A stretch of 64,000 nucleotides of DNA, from positions 85,922 through 149,921 of the forward strand of contig NZ_JAQQXS010000014.1 in NCBI RefSeq assembly GCF_028595305.1, read 5' to 3'. This DNA is from Roseateles koreensis. GTDB taxonomy: Bacteria > Pseudomonadota > Gammaproteobacteria > Burkholderiales > Burkholderiaceae_C. Positions 21,410 to 31,405 of this stretch are shown here, in pieces. The position numbers and the translations under genes were made by a program. Below the pieces are notes generated by a model, which was given only the letters and a program-made list of their open reading frames with translations, did no database searches and was not told where the DNA came from. Position 1 is the stretch's first letter. The number at the start of each line of letters is the position of its first letter.

Positions 21410-22410
21410 CACATGACGTGCAATTCAAGCGGATATCGGCGTGCAGATCGGCGCATATCGGCACAGGGTTGATTGGCGCCGGGCTGCTGTGCCTGCTGGC
21501 CGCTTGCAAACCAGCCCCGCCCTCGGCCTGGGCGGGCTATGTTGAAGGGGAGCCGCTGTATCTTGCCGCGCCGGTGGCCGGGCGCCTGGCCGAGTTGCCC
21601 GTGCAGGTGGGCGACACCGTGGTGGCGCAGCAAGTGCTGTTCGTGTTGGAAGGCGCGGTGGAGCGGGCCGCTGATGCCGAAGCGCAAGCCCGTGCCGACA
21701 GCGCACGCGCCCAGCTGGCCGACGCTGGCAAAGGCCGCCGCCCGGAAGAATTGGCGGTGTCTGAGGCGCAATTGCGCCAGGCCCGCAGCGCCCGCGCCTT
21801 GGCACAGGCCGATTTGCAACGCCAGCAAGAATTGTTGACGCGCAACTTCGTCGCCCGGGCGGCGGTGGAAGACGCCCAGCTCAAGTTCGACCAAGCCCAG
21901 GCACGTGTGGGCGAGTTGGAAGCGGCCCTGAAAACCGCCCACCTGCCCGCCCGCGAGGACGAGCGTCAAAGCGCCCGTGAACTCGCGCTTGCCGCCGCGC
22001 GCTTGCGCGAGCAAAGCCAATGGCGTTTGTCGCAAACCCGCCAGAGCGCTCCCGAGGCCGGCGTGATCCAAGACGTGTTCTATCGCCCTGGTGAATGGGT
22101 GGCTGCCGGCCAGCCCGTGCTGGCGCTGCTCCCACCCGCCCGCCGCAAGGCACGCTTTTACGTGCCCGAAGCGCAGCTGGGCCGCCTGGCGCTGAAGCAA
22201 GCCGTTAGGCTCAGCTGCGACGGCTGCGGCGCCCCCATCGCCGCGCAAATCAGCTTCATCTCGGCACAGGCTGAATACACGCCGCCGGTGATCTACTCGA
22301 ACGAGCAACGCGCCAAGCTGGTGTTCATGGTCGAGGCGCGGCCCGTGCAGTTGCAGGATGCTGAGCGCCTGCACCCAGGCCAACCGATGGACGTGCGCGT
22401 TCAGCCATGA
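21406..22410 (+). CDS. HlyD-family periplasmic adaptor lipoprotein of an ABC exporter
   Basis: A 334-residue membrane-fusion protein. A lipobox (LLAAC) is followed by a biotinyl-lipoyl half (PVAGRLAELPVQVGDTVVAQQVLFVLE), a long coiled coil of about 120 residues (ADAEAQARADSARAQLADAG... to RLREQSQW) and a beta-barrel part (FYRPGEWVAAGQPVLALLPP, KARFYVPEAQLGRL). It links an inner-membrane ABC pump to an outer-membrane channel, and resembles YbhG/YhiI. It overlaps dacB and the ATPase gene by four bases on each side, so the genes are translationally coupled. Confidence 0.92.
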   Translation: MTHDVQFKRISACRSAHIGTGLIGAGLLCLLAACKPAPPSAWAGYVEGEPLYLAAPVAGRLAELPVQVGDTVVAQQVLFVLEGAVERAADAEAQARADSARAQLADAGKGRRPEELAVSEAQLRQARSARALAQADLQRQQELLTRNFVARAAVEDAQLKFDQAQARVGELEAALKTAHLPAREDERQSARELALAAARLREQSQWRLSQTRQSAPEAGVIQDVFYRPGEWVAAGQPVLALLPPARRKARFYVPEAQLGRLALKQAVRLSCDGCGAPIAAQISFISAQAEYTPPVIYSNEQRAKLVFMVEARPVQLQDAERLHPGQPMDVRVQP

Positions 22411-23384
22411 GCTTGAACATCGGCATGAGCGCAGCGCTTGATGCTGCACCCGGGGCTGAATGGGCCATCGACGTTCGCGGCCTGAGCAAGGTTTACGGCG
22501 GGCGCGCGGTGGTGGATGCCATTGATCTGCAAGTGGCGCCGGGCCGCATCTGCGGTTTTCTGGGCCCCAACGGCAGCGGCAAGACCACCACCATCCGCAT
22601 GCTCTGCGGCCTGCTGACGCCGGATGCTGGCGAGGGCCAGTGCCTGGGGCTGGACTTTCGGCAGCATGCCGCTGCGATCAAGCGTCAGGTGGGCTATATG
22701 ACGCAGAAGTTCGGGCTCTACGAGGACTTGTCGATCCGCGAGAACCTCGACTTCGTGGCGCGCTTGTTCGAGTTGCCCGATCGCCGTGACACCGTCGACC
22801 AAGCCCTGGAGCGGCTCGGCCTGCAAAGCCGGGCGCACCAGCTGGCGGGCTCGCTTTCAGGGGGCTGGAAGCAACGCCTGTCTTTGGCCGCTTGCTTGCT
22901 GCATTCGCCCCGCCTGCTGCTGCTGGACGAGCCGACGGCGGGCGTGGACCCCAAGGCGCGCCGCGATTTTTGGGACGAAATCCATCGGCTCGCCGACGAG
23001 GGCATCACCGTGTTGGTGTCCACGCACTATATGGACGAGGCCGAGCGCTGCCATGAGCTGGTGTACATCGCCTACGGCAAGATTCTGGCGCGTGGCAGCG
23101 AGGCGCAAATCATTGCCGACGCCGGGCTGCATGTGTGGTCTTTGTCGGGCCCGCATCTCGCCCCATGGGTGCCGGCGTTGAAAGCCGCCCCCGGCGTGCT
23201 CAGCGTCGCCGCCTTCGGCAATGCGCTGCATGTGGCCGCGCAAGACGAAGCATTGTTGATGCAGGCCCTGGGGCCGCTGCGCCAGCAGGTCGGCGTGCAC
23301 TGTGAGCCGGCACGGGCCAATCTGGAAGATGTGTTCGTCAGCCTCATCGCCCGTGCGGCCGACAACTTCGGGGTGGCCGCGTGA
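22407..23384 (+). CDS. ABC exporter ATP-binding protein
   Basis: A 325-residue ATPase of the ABC-2 exporter type (YbhF-like, but with only one nucleotide-binding domain). It contains Walker A GPNGSGKTTT, a Q loop (YMTQKFGLYEDL), signature SLSGGWKQRLSLAA, Walker B LLLLDEPTAGVDP and an H-loop histidine (VSTHYMDEAERC). The last 80 residues are the regulatory tail found in drug and polysaccharide ABC-2 ATPases. It starts within ATGA of the adaptor gene. Confidence 0.95.
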   Translation: MSLNIGMSAALDAAPGAEWAIDVRGLSKVYGGRAVVDAIDLQVAPGRICGFLGPNGSGKTTTIRMLCGLLTPDAGEGQCLGLDFRQHAAAIKRQVGYMTQKFGLYEDLSIRENLDFVARLFELPDRRDTVDQALERLGLQSRAHQLAGSLSGGWKQRLSLAACLLHSPRLLLLDEPTAGVDPKARRDFWDEIHRLADEGITVLVSTHYMDEAERCHELVYIAYGKILARGSEAQIIADAGLHVWSLSGPHLAPWVPALKAAPGVLSVAAFGNALHVAAQDEALLMQALGPLRQQVGVHCEPARANLEDVFVSLIARAADNFGVAA

Positions 23385-24568
23385 ACAGCGGGGTGAATGC
23401 GGCCCTCAAGGGCGCCGGGGCAGGCTCAACGGCCCATCAACGCTTTTCCTGGGCGCGGGTGTGGGCCATCTTCGTCAAGGAGTTCCAGCAGATGCTGCGC
23501 GACCGCCTGACCTTCGCCATGGCGGTAGGCGTGCCCATCATCCAGCTGATCTTGTTTGGCTACGCCATCAACACCGACCCCAAGAGTTTGCCGATGGCCG
23601 TGATCTCGCATGACACCGGCGTGATGGGGCGCAGCGTGTTGGGTGCCATGCAACAAACGGGTTATTTCAACGTGGTGGCAAGCCCGGCCAGCGAGCGCGA
23701 GGCGGACGAGCTGATGGAACGCGGCGAGGTGCAGTTCATCGTCGTTATCCCTGAGGGCTTTACCCGCCGTTTGATTCGCGGTGAGCGCCCCACCTTGCTG
23801 GTGCAGGCCGATGCCACCGATCCGGCTGCCGCTGGCAATGCGATTGCGGCCCTCTTGCAGCTGCGCGACACGGCACTGAGCCACGACTTGGTCGGCCCGC
23901 TGGCCGCCTTGCAGCCCCGGCCTGCGCCCTTTGATCTGCGCTTGCAAAAGCGCTACAACCCTGAGGGCCTGTCGCGTTACAACATCGTGCCGGGCCTGAT
24001 AGGCACCATTCTCACCATGACGCTGGTGATGCTCACCTCACTGGCCATGACCCGTGAGCGTGAACGCGGCACCATGGAAAACCTGCTTGCCACGCCCGTG
24101 CGCCCGGCAGAGGTGATGCTGGGCAAGATCCTGCCTTACGTGCTGATCGGCTATGTGCAGCTGACCGTCATCATGCTGGCGGCCTGGGCCCTGTTTGAGG
24201 TACCCATGCTGGGCAGCGTGCCGCTGCTGCTGGGCATGATCGGCGTGTTCATGTTGGCCAATCTGGGCGTGGGCTTCACCTTCTCGACGCTGGCACGCAA
24301 TCAGTTGCAGGCGATGCAGATGACCTTCTTTTTCTTTCTGCCGTCCATTTTGCTGTCGGGCTTTATGTTCCCGTTCCGGGGCATGCCGGTGTGGGCGCAA
24401 CACCTGGGCGAGTTGCTGCCGCTGACGCACTTTTTACGCATCGTGCGGGCGATTTTGCTCAAGGGCAGTGGCGCGCAGGAGTTACTGCCCGAGCTGTGGC
24501 CCATGCTGGCCTTTCTGGCCGCCGCAGCCTTGCTGGGCTTGGCGCGGTACCGGCAGACCTTGGATTGA
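23381..24568 (+). CDS. ABC-2 type exporter permease
   Basis: A 395-residue membrane protein with an N-terminal helix, a roughly 140-residue periplasmic domain and five more helices near the C-terminus. It shows the ABC-2 pattern (VKEFQQMLRDRLTFAMAVGVPIIQL, MTRERERGTMENLLATPVRPAEVMLGKI, FFLPSILLSGFMFPFRGMP). It is similar to YbhS/YbhR. The start is a GTG overlapping the previous stop (GTGA). E. coli Ybh systems have two permeases; here only one gene is present, so it would act as a homodimer. Confidence 0.92.
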   Translation: MNSGVNAALKGAGAGSTAHQRFSWARVWAIFVKEFQQMLRDRLTFAMAVGVPIIQLILFGYAINTDPKSLPMAVISHDTGVMGRSVLGAMQQTGYFNVVASPASEREADELMERGEVQFIVVIPEGFTRRLIRGERPTLLVQADATDPAAAGNAIAALLQLRDTALSHDLVGPLAALQPRPAPFDLRLQKRYNPEGLSRYNIVPGLIGTILTMTLVMLTSLAMTRERERGTMENLLATPVRPAEVMLGKILPYVLIGYVQLTVIMLAAWALFEVPMLGSVPLLLGMIGVFMLANLGVGFTFSTLARNQLQAMQMTFFFFLPSILLSGFMFPFRGMPVWAQHLGELLPLTHFLRIVRAILLKGSGAQELLPELWPMLAFLAAAALLGLARYRQTLD

Positions 24569-24603
24569 AAGGGGATGATCCGCGCCCGACGTTGTTGCCT
24601 CAG

Positions 24604-26208
24604 TCAGTCCCGGTAAACGCCCTCGAAATCCACACTCCCGCTGGGCGACATCACGAAGCCGTGCACGTCCTTGCGCACCGGGACGTAGACGGTGGAGTGC
24701 GCCATAGTGATCCAGGGCCGTTCGCGTTTGAAGATCACTTGCGCCTCTTCGTAGAGTTTGTTGCGCCGTTGGGGATCGGTGCTAATGCGGGCCTCGTCGA
24801 TCAGCTTTTCGAACGCCGGGTTGCAGAATTTGATGCCGCTGCGGTTGGAGGCGCAGCTGAGATTTGGCGTTAGGAATTCGTCGGCATCGCCGGTCTCGCC
24901 CGACCAGCCGCTCATGTAGACGCTGTGTTCGCCCTTGTTGGCACGCTTGAGGTACTCGCCCCACTCAAAGGTTTTGATGGTGGCCTTGACGCCGATGCGA
25001 GCCCAGTCCTGCTGAATCAGTTGCGCCATCAACTGGCCGTTGGGGTTAGTGGGGCGGCTCACGGGCAGCGCCCAAAGGTCGATGTCCAGACCCTTGGGGA
25101 AGCCCGCCTGAGCGAGCAATTGCCGCGCTCGCTCGGGGTTGTACTCGTTTTTCAGCTGGTGGTTGTAGCCCGGAATAGCCGGCGGAAAGGCGCTTACCGC
25201 CTGCATGGCATCGCCACGCGGAAACAACGCTTTGAAGATGGCTTGGCGGTCGATGGCGATGTCCAGCGCCTCGCGCACTTCGCGTTGATCGGTGGGCGGC
25301 TTTTTCAGATTGAAGGACAGGTAGGAGATGTTGAGCGCCTGCACCTTCATGACGTTCACGTCACTGCGCCCGTCGAAGGACGACACGTCCACATCGCGCA
25401 GCGCCGCTGCCACCTGGCATTCACCCGCCAGCAGCTTGAGCACCCGCACCGTGGGTTCGCGGCTGATGCTGAAGATCAGCCCGGGCGAGACTTGCCCGGC
25501 GCGCCAGTAGTCGGGGTTGGCTTGCAGGCGCAGCACATTGTCTTTGGCGTAGGACTTGAAGCGGTACGGGCCCGTGCCCACGGGCTGGTTGTTGATCTGG
25601 CTGGCGCGGCCTTGCTGAAGCAGTTGCGCACCGTACTCGGCCGATTGAATGCTGGCCCAGGCCATCGCCAGATTGGTGGCGAAGGTGATGTTGGGGTTGT
25701 GCAGGCGAAAGCGCACGGTGCGGTCGTCCACCCGGTCGATGCCGGCGAGCATGCGCGCCAGGCCCATGTTTTGCGGGTAGACGAAGGTGGCAGGAAAGGC
25801 TTTGTTGAACGGCGACTGCGGGTCGATGAAGCGCCCGAAGGTGAACATCACATCGTCCGCATTGAGCGTGCGCGTGGGGCTGAAATACGGCGTGGTGTGG
25901 AACTTCACGCCCTCGCGCAGGGTGAAGGTGAAGGTTTTCGCGTCGGCCGAGACCGACCAGCTCGACGCCAACACGGGCACCAGCTCGGTCGTGCCGCGCT
26001 TGAAGCCCAGCAGGCCCTGAAACATCTGCCGGTTCGCGGTGTTGGTGCTGGCGCTGTCCCACAGGCCGGGATCAAAGCCCTCGGGGCTCGCGTCGGCGCA
26101 GTAAACCAGCGGCCGGGCCGCCAGGGCCGGGGCGGCGCTCAGTGCGGTGGCGATGCCCAAGATCAGGCACAGTTTCAGTTTCAGCCAGGGAAGGGGCGGG
26201 CGGCGCAT
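24604..26208 (-). CDS. dppA: Dipeptide/oligopeptide ABC transporter periplasmic binding protein
   Basis: A 534-residue family 5 solute-binding protein. The signal peptide ends at AAPALAA. The mature part opens with LVYCADASPEGFDPGLWDSAST, the DppA-type signature with a cysteine partner (SCASNRSGIKFC), then LREGVKFHTT, LNADDVMFTFGRF and a typical VREALDIAIDRQAI. DppA also delivers haem precursors and murein peptides in some bacteria. The dppBCDF genes lie 3.2-9 kb further along on the same strand, separated by unrelated genes. I used the ATG at 26208; the upstream open frame looks non-coding. Confidence 0.93.
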   Translation of the reverse strand: MRRPPLPWLKLKLCLILGIATALSAAPALAARPLVYCADASPEGFDPGLWDSASTNTANRQMFQGLLGFKRGTTELVPVLASSWSVSADAKTFTFTLREGVKFHTTPYFSPTRTLNADDVMFTFGRFIDPQSPFNKAFPATFVYPQNMGLARMLAGIDRVDDRTVRFRLHNPNITFATNLAMAWASIQSAEYGAQLLQQGRASQINNQPVGTGPYRFKSYAKDNVLRLQANPDYWRAGQVSPGLIFSISREPTVRVLKLLAGECQVAAALRDVDVSSFDGRSDVNVMKVQALNISYLSFNLKKPPTDQREVREALDIAIDRQAIFKALFPRGDAMQAVSAFPPAIPGYNHQLKNEYNPERARQLLAQAGFPKGLDIDLWALPVSRPTNPNGQLMAQLIQQDWARIGVKATIKTFEWGEYLKRANKGEHSVYMSGWSGETGDADEFLTPNLSCASNRSGIKFCNPAFEKLIDEARISTDPQRRNKLYEEAQVIFKRERPWITMAHSTVYVPVRKDVHGFVMSPSGSVDFEGVYRD

Positions 26209-26330
26209 GGCGTGAGGAGGCAGGGTGATCGAGATCGCAGCGGCGGTGGGCGCGGCGCGTTTGAGGTCTACGGTGCCTTGAACGGCAGCCGCGTCAGTGT
26301 AAGTTCTTCGCTCAACGCGCCACCGGCCTG

Positions 26331-26357
26331 TTTGGGCCTGTTTGGGCCTGTTTGGGT
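26331..26357. repeat. Short tandem repeat, about three copies of TTTGGGCCTG
   Basis: Two perfect copies and a partial third of a ten-base unit lie between dppA and the DUF2332 gene, possibly varying in copy number between strains. A matching CCGGCCTG precedes the first copy. No function is suggested by the sequence. Confidence 0.6.
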
Positions 26358-26371
26358 CGGCTTTGACGCTT

Positions 26372-27511
26372 TCAAGCGGAGAGGTCGGGCGCCAGCCACT
26401 GCACCCAGCGCCCATGCGGATGCGACCAGGCCAGGGCTTGCTGGCGCAGCTGGCCGGCCTCAGCCCATTGCAGGGTCCACAAGGTAGCGGCGTCGGCGCG
26501 CAAGTGCGCCGCCAAGGGCGGCAAGTCCAGGCCCGGCGGGCATTGCGCGGCGGATTCCGCACTCAGCCACATCAGGTCGTGGCGCAATATCAGCTGAGCT
26601 ACGCGGGCGCGGTGCTCTGCCAAGGCCTGGGGCTCGAAGTAGTACAACACCCAGCTGTTGAACAAGATAGGCTGGGTTCGCCGCATAGCCCCCGCGGGAT
26701 CTTGCGTCAGGCGGGTGGCCAACAGGCCCAGGCCGTCATCGCTTTGCAGCAACTCGGGTTCATGCCCACGGGTCAATGCCACGGCCTGCTCCAGGCGCTG
26801 CGCCCGCTCGCGGTCATGGGGCCACAGGCAGGCGCGCAGCCAGCGCAAGGCCGCTGGGTCGCGAACATCCACGGGGGAGAGGTCCAGGCCCAGGCGTTGC
26901 ACCATCCGCCAGGGCTGGGCGGGCGGCGGGGCCGTGTCGCCCAGCCAGTCGCAATCGATCTCGGGCACGCCTGGGCCCGGGGCGGCCCCCAGGCTGAAAG
27001 GGGAATGGAGTTTGCGATAACGGTAGTGGTAGTGCTCCACTCCCAGATTGAGGCCGGCGCTGCAGCCGAAGTCGATCAGGCTCAAGGCCTCGCAGTCGCG
27101 CAGCCGGGCAATATATTGCAGGGCCGGCCACAGCACGGCACAGCGGCCAATCTCATTCGTCTGCGTCTTGCCATTGTGCAGATGGGCTTCAATGGTCGGG
27201 CGCTCGCAGCGGGCAAAGTCCAGCAACAGGCCAGGCAGTTGCTCGTCCGGCAAACGGGTGCCCCCCACGCTGGGATAGTAGGCTGCCATGGCGTGCGGTA
27301 CGCCCGCAAGAACCCGCTCATGCAAGGCCGCCAGCAGCAGATTGACCTTGGCCTGGGTGGGCGGCGCCAGATTCATCAAATCGAGCAGCTCCGGCGTGTT
27401 GGCAATGGCCAGGCAGAGCGCGACATACAGCGGGTCTTGCGGGCAATCCACCGCCGCGAAGTGGCGAAAGCGCTGGGCCCAGCGCGCTTGAGTGTTGATG
27501 TCGGTTGGCAT
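26372..27511 (-). CDS. DUF2332 family protein
   Basis: A 379-residue cytoplasmic protein of uncharacterised family DUF2332. The central ALSLIDFGCSAGLNLGVEHYHY looks like the SAM-binding loop of a Rossmann methyltransferase, and the N-terminal third (FAAVDCPQDPLYVALCLAIANTPELLDLMNLAP) is the conserved family start. Methyltransferase activity is inferred only from the fold-like motif. It sits alone between dppA and a lipoprotein gene on the same strand. Confidence 0.85.
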   Translation of the reverse strand: MPTDINTQARWAQRFRHFAAVDCPQDPLYVALCLAIANTPELLDLMNLAPPTQAKVNLLLAALHERVLAGVPHAMAAYYPSVGGTRLPDEQLPGLLLDFARCERPTIEAHLHNGKTQTNEIGRCAVLWPALQYIARLRDCEALSLIDFGCSAGLNLGVEHYHYRYRKLHSPFSLGAAPGPGVPEIDCDWLGDTAPPPAQPWRMVQRLGLDLSPVDVRDPAALRWLRACLWPHDRERAQRLEQAVALTRGHEPELLQSDDGLGLLATRLTQDPAGAMRRTQPILFNSWVLYYFEPQALAEHRARVAQLILRHDLMWLSAESAAQCPPGLDLPPLAAHLRADAATLWTLQWAEAGQLRQQALAWSHPHGRWVQWLAPDLSA

Positions 27512-27561
27512 AGGCTTAGCTTAACCAATTGAGGCGCAGCACTGGCGGGGCTTTGATCGGT

Positions 27562-28959
27562 TCAGCGACCACCCAAGCGGCGCTCAGCTTCGTCCACCAC
27601 CTCGCGCACCTCGGCCTCGCTCACCGGGATGAAGCGCCGTGCGGCATTACCGGGCAGTTCCACCATCACCAAATAGCCCTTGACCATGGGGTCGCCGTTG
27701 GCTCCTGGGCCTTGTGCAAAGGCGCTCGCAAAGGCCTGAGCGAGTTGGAGTTGGCCGCTGGCGCGCAGGCGCCCGGTGGTGGGGTCCCATTGCTCAGGGC
27801 TGGTCAGGCAACCGGCGGTGGGCGTGGCGGGGTAGTAGGGTGCGTTGCGGTAGTAGGCAGGGTTGACCACGCTACCGTGCATCAAGATTTCATCGCGGCC
27901 GGCGCGGCCAGCCAGCCAGGCTTCTTTGATGGGTTCCCAGTGGCGCCAGCTGGGCGGCAGCAGGCCTGCGTACAGGCCTTCGCTCCAGTCCAGATCACTG
28001 CCGTCCACCTGAAAGAATTCGGCCACACTGGCCTCGATCGGCAGCTTGGTCTCCAGAAATGGCGTGGGGCCGATGGTCGGATTGCTGGCGGTGCTGGCGC
28101 CGCGCACCGCAAATATGCCTTGGGGCGTGTCGCCCAGGGTGATGGTGCCGGGCAGATGCGCCAGGGCACGCGCGAGTTGCGGCACTTGGAACAGATGGCC
28201 GTCGGGCGTGCGCACAAAGCGGCCGTCAGACCCTCGTAAAATCGCCAGCCCCAGCACCTCGCGGCCCGGGCGCTGCAGGCTGAAAACGACGGGAAAGCCC
28301 GGGCGCAAAGGCGCAGCCAGCAACTCAGCCAGCGGAGGCGAAGTGCTGCCAGGGCTGTCTTGCAAGACACGGCCCAGTGCGCGCAGGCGGGGCTCGTTCT
28401 GCCAGGTCGGGAATTGCGCCTGCATCAGCGTTTGAATTTGTACAGCGGCGGCAGGCCGCACTTCAGCGGTGAGCGGCTTGAGCAGCGTATAGGCGGCGAT
28501 GGCGAACTCACGCGGTGTGTGCAATTGCGGCAGCAGCGGCCACAGCAGCGGAGCGGCCTCGGCTGCGTAAAACGCGTAAACGCCAGACAGCACGCTGCGC
28601 TGCGCCTCGCCGGTTTGCGCTGTCAGGCCGGGCAGGGCCGCCAGGGTGGGGCCGCGTGCGGCGTCGATGTCGGTGTTGTAGAGCAGCACGGCGGACAAGA
28701 TGTCAGGCAGCGCGGCCTGCGCGGCATGACCCGGGGGCAGGGCCAGGCGCTCGTGCAGCAGGCGCAGGTCCCGCGTCCGCTGTGCTTGTTCCACCTCGGC
28801 CTGGGTGGCTTGCCAATGAAAATCAGCGGGCTGGTAGGCCAGCAAGGCCTGCGTGCTGTGGCGCTGTCCGGGCACAGCGTCCGGCGCCCGCGTGGCGCAG
28901 GCGCTCAGCAGTGCCAGTGCGGCGGCCATCAAGGGCTTTTGGAGCGGGTTCAGAGTCAA
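27562..28959 (-). CDS. Lipoprotein of unknown function with L,D-transpeptidase-like motif
   Basis: A 465-residue protein. The signal peptide ends in a lipobox (LALLSAC). The middle is helical and Ala/Leu-rich. The last 200 residues contain IKEAWLAGRAG, ILMHGSVVNPAYYRN and, about twenty residues after the HG, PTAGCLTSPEQWD. A His-Gly followed at this distance by a Gly-Cys with neighbouring Thr/Ser is the catalytic layout of YkuD L,D-transpeptidases, though the usual SHGC(I/V)R form is changed to TAGCLTS. I do not recognise the family otherwise. A cell-wall role would fit the nearby amidase and peptide importer, but this is inference. Confidence 0.6.
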   Translation of the reverse strand: MTLNPLQKPLMAAALALLSACATRAPDAVPGQRHSTQALLAYQPADFHWQATQAEVEQAQRTRDLRLLHERLALPPGHAAQAALPDILSAVLLYNTDIDAARGPTLAALPGLTAQTGEAQRSVLSGVYAFYAAEAAPLLWPLLPQLHTPREFAIAAYTLLKPLTAEVRPAAAVQIQTLMQAQFPTWQNEPRLRALGRVLQDSPGSTSPPLAELLAAPLRPGFPVVFSLQRPGREVLGLAILRGSDGRFVRTPDGHLFQVPQLARALAHLPGTITLGDTPQGIFAVRGASTASNPTIGPTPFLETKLPIEASVAEFFQVDGSDLDWSEGLYAGLLPPSWRHWEPIKEAWLAGRAGRDEILMHGSVVNPAYYRNAPYYPATPTAGCLTSPEQWDPTTGRLRASGQLQLAQAFASAFAQGPGANGDPMVKGYLVMVELPGNAARRFIPVSEAEVREVVDEAERRLGGR

Positions 28960-29041
28960 GGGATGTCCTGCAGTATGCTGCCGACCACGCGCTAGGCCTG
29001 CGGTCGGGTTTGCGTCGTCAACACACCTTCAAAGGATAGGT

Positions 29042-29431
29042 ATGAATTGGGCTGATCTCGTGATTGTGCTGGCGCTTTGCCAGTTTTTCTTTTTTGGTGC
29101 GTTGGTGGGGCAGGCTCGGGGTAAATATGGTGTCGCCGCACCCGCCGTCAGCGGCCATGAGATGTTCGAGCGCCTGTACCGCGTGCAGATGAACACCTTG
29201 GAGCTGCTGATGGTCTTTGTTCCCGCCATCGCCCTGGCCGCCAAGTACTGGTCACCAGTTTGGGCGGCGGGCCTGGGCGTGGTGTATCTGGTCGGTCGCA
29301 TGATTTATTGGCGCACCTATGTCGCCAATCCTGCCAGCCGCAGCCTGGGCTTTGGCCTGAGTGCCGGCCCGGCACTGGCCTTGCTGGTTGGTGCGCTGGT
29401 GGGCATGGCCCGGCAAGGCGGGCTGTTCTGA
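29042..29431 (+). CDS. MAPEG family membrane protein
   Basis: A 129-residue protein with four transmembrane helices. The MAPEG core (FERLYRVQMNTLELLMVFVPAI, then VYLVGRMIYWRTYV and PASRSLGFGLS) is clear. This family includes glutathione S-transferase and leukotriene C4 synthase-type enzymes that detoxify lipid electrophiles with glutathione. Substrate is unknown. The ATG at 29042 follows AAAGGATAGGT. It is divergent from the lipoprotein gene. Confidence 0.88.
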   Translation: MNWADLVIVLALCQFFFFGALVGQARGKYGVAAPAVSGHEMFERLYRVQMNTLELLMVFVPAIALAAKYWSPVWAAGLGVVYLVGRMIYWRTYVANPASRSLGFGLSAGPALALLVGALVGMARQGGLF

Positions 29432-29449
29432 TTTCGCTGGAATAACGTT

Positions 29450-30418
29450 TTATTCCAACTGATGGCAGGCCACCTGCCTGCCGTCGAGTTCACGCAGCAG
29501 CGGCGCCTCTTGCGCGCAACGCGCAACGGCCAGCGGGCACCGCCCGTGAAAGGCGCAGCCGCTGGGAGGGTTCAGGGGGCTGGGCAACTCGCCGTGGATC
29601 TGGATGCGGGTCCGCCGGTCAGCGGCGTGCAGGGCCGGCGTGGCGCTCATCAGCGCCTGCGTGTAGGGGTGCAACGGCCGGGCGAACATCGTCGCCTTGG
29701 GGCCCATCTCCACCGCGCGGCCCAGGTACATCACCATCACTTCATCGGCCACATGCTCGACCACACTCAGGTTGTGCGAGATGAAGACGTAGGCGTAGCC
29801 GAATTCGGCTTGCAGGTCCATAAAGAGGTTGAGGATCTGCGCCTGGATCGACACGTCTAGAGCTGACACGGGTTCATCCGCCACCACCACTTTTGGCCGC
29901 AGAATCATGGCCCTGGCAATGGCAATGCGCTGACGTTGGCCGCCAGAGAACATGTGGGGATAACGTCTGAGATGCTCGGTGCGCAAGCCCACCTTGTGCA
30001 GCAGTGATTCAATGCGCGCGAGCCGCTCCGCCTTGTTCAGTGTGGTGTTGATCTTCAACGGCTCTTCCAGCGTGGCCTGTACTGTATGGCGCGGGTTGAG
30101 CGAGGTGAAGGGGTTCTGGAACACCATTTGCACCTGTTGGCGCAAGGCTTTAAGCGTGGCCTTCGACGCACTGGCCGCATCGACCCCGCCAAAGTGCAGG
30201 GCACCGGCGCTGGGCGACTCGATCAGGGTCAGTTGGCGGGCCAGGGTGGATTTTCCGCAGCCCGACTCACCCACCACGGCCAGTGTTTGCCCCATCTTCA
30301 GCTGGAAGCTCACGCCGTCCAGGGCCTTGACCGTTGCAGCGGGCTTGAACAGGCCACGGCCTACCCGGTAATGGCGGGCCAGGTCTTGCGCCTGCAAGAG
30401 CACGTGGGCGTCAGACAT
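29450..30418 (-). CDS. dppF: Dipeptide ABC transporter ATP-binding protein DppF
   Basis: A 322-residue ATPase of the peptide importer. Walker [10 protein letters not shown], signature [14 protein letters not shown], Walker [12 protein letters not shown], and the family-specific C-terminal cysteine-rich region [19 protein letters not shown] are visible; in DppF/OppF homologues those cysteines bind an iron-sulfur cluster. The N-terminal [20 protein letters not shown] is typical of the F subunit. Overlaps dppD by eight bases. Confidence 0.94.
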   Translation of the reverse strand: MSDAHVLLQAQDLARHYRVGRGLFKPAATVKALDGVSFQLKMGQTLAVVGESGCGKSTLARQLTLIESPSAGALHFGGVDAASASKATLKALRQQVQMVFQNPFTSLNPRHTVQATLEEPLKINTTLNKAERLARIESLLHKVGLRTEHLRRYPHMFSGGQRQRIAIARAMILRPKVVVADEPVSALDVSIQAQILNLFMDLQAEFGYAYVFISHNLSVVEHVADEVMVMYLGRAVEMGPKATMFARPLHPYTQALMSATPALHAADRRTRIQIHGELPSPLNPPSGCAFHGRCPLAVARCAQEAPLLRELDGRQVACHQLE

Positions 30419-31403
30419 GGCGGTGTTCTCCGCTTGCTGTCCCGGTCGAAGCCGTTGAACCTAATGGGTAGAAACAACGCACACCCTCTTTGAGGGAAGG
30501 GCGCTCAGTGGCACACCGGCCCTGGGCCTGGGGGCAGCGTGGTGCCAGCAGGCATCCACGCGGGCGGTCTTGCGCGCCGGGCACGATGCCGGGCAGTGCG
30601 GCAAGGCGCCTGGCGCCGCGGTTGTGCTCGGGGACCGCCGCGAGCAGGGCGGCGGTGTAGGGGTGTTGAGGGCGCTCGAACAATTCAGGCACCGCACCGG
30701 TCTCGACCACCTGGCCGGCGTACATCACCGCCACCTGATTGCGCCCGGCCTGGGCCATTTCGGCCACCACGGCCAGGTCGTGGGTGATCAAGATCAAGGC
30801 CATGCCGTGCTCGCGCTGCAAGCGCAGCAGCAGGTCCATGATCTGGGCCTGGATGGTGACGTCGAGCGCGGTGGTGGGCTCGTCGGCAATCAGCAGCCGG
30901 GGCTTGCAGGCGATGGCCATGGCGATCATGACGCGTTGGCTCATGCCGCCGGAGAGCTCGTGCGGGTAGGCGTTCAGGCGATTCACGGCGTCGGGGATTT
31001 CCACCTGCTCCAGCAATTCCAGGGCGCGCCGGGTGGCTGCCGCGCCGCGCAGCCCCAGGTGCGCACGCAGCACCTCTGTGATCTGGAAACCCACGGTGTA
31101 GCTCGGATTCAGGCTGGACTGCGCGTCCTGAAACACCATGGCCATGTCTTTGCCGATCAGCTGGCGGCGTTGGCGCGGTGTGAGTTGCAGCAAGTTTTGG
31201 CCCTGGAATTCAAGCGCGTCCGCGCTGACCTGGCCGGCCGCGTCGATCAAGCCCATCACGGCGAGCATGCTGACCGATTTGCCGGAGCCGGACTCACCCA
31301 CGATGCCCAGCAGATGGCCGGCTTCCAGCGTCAGGTCCAGGCTCTCCACGGCGTGCAAGCCGTTGAAGTTCACTTGCAGGTTTTTGATGTTCAGCAGCGC
31401 CAT
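30411..31403 (-). CDS. dppD: Dipeptide ABC transporter ATP-binding protein DppD
   Basis: A 330-residue ATPase that pairs with DppF. It has Walker [12 protein letters not shown], signature [16 protein letters not shown], Walker [13 protein letters not shown] and the C-terminal cysteine motif ([15 protein letters not shown]). The start [15 protein letters not shown] at 31403 follows the dppC stop by two bases, so the pair is tightly coupled. The open frame extends upstream to 31565 but overlaps dppC and is not needed. Confidence 0.94.
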   Translation of the reverse strand: MALLNIKNLQVNFNGLHAVESLDLTLEAGHLLGIVGESGSGKSVSMLAVMGLIDAAGQVSADALEFQGQNLLQLTPRQRRQLIGKDMAMVFQDAQSSLNPSYTVGFQITEVLRAHLGLRGAAATRRALELLEQVEIPDAVNRLNAYPHELSGGMSQRVMIAMAIACKPRLLIADEPTTALDVTIQAQIMDLLLRLQREHGMALILITHDLAVVAEMAQAGRNQVAVMYAGQVVETGAVPELFERPQHPYTAALLAAVPEHNRGARRLAALPGIVPGAQDRPRGCLLAPRCPQAQGRCATERPSLKEGVRCFYPLGSTASTGTASGEHRHV

Positions 31404-31405
31404 GC

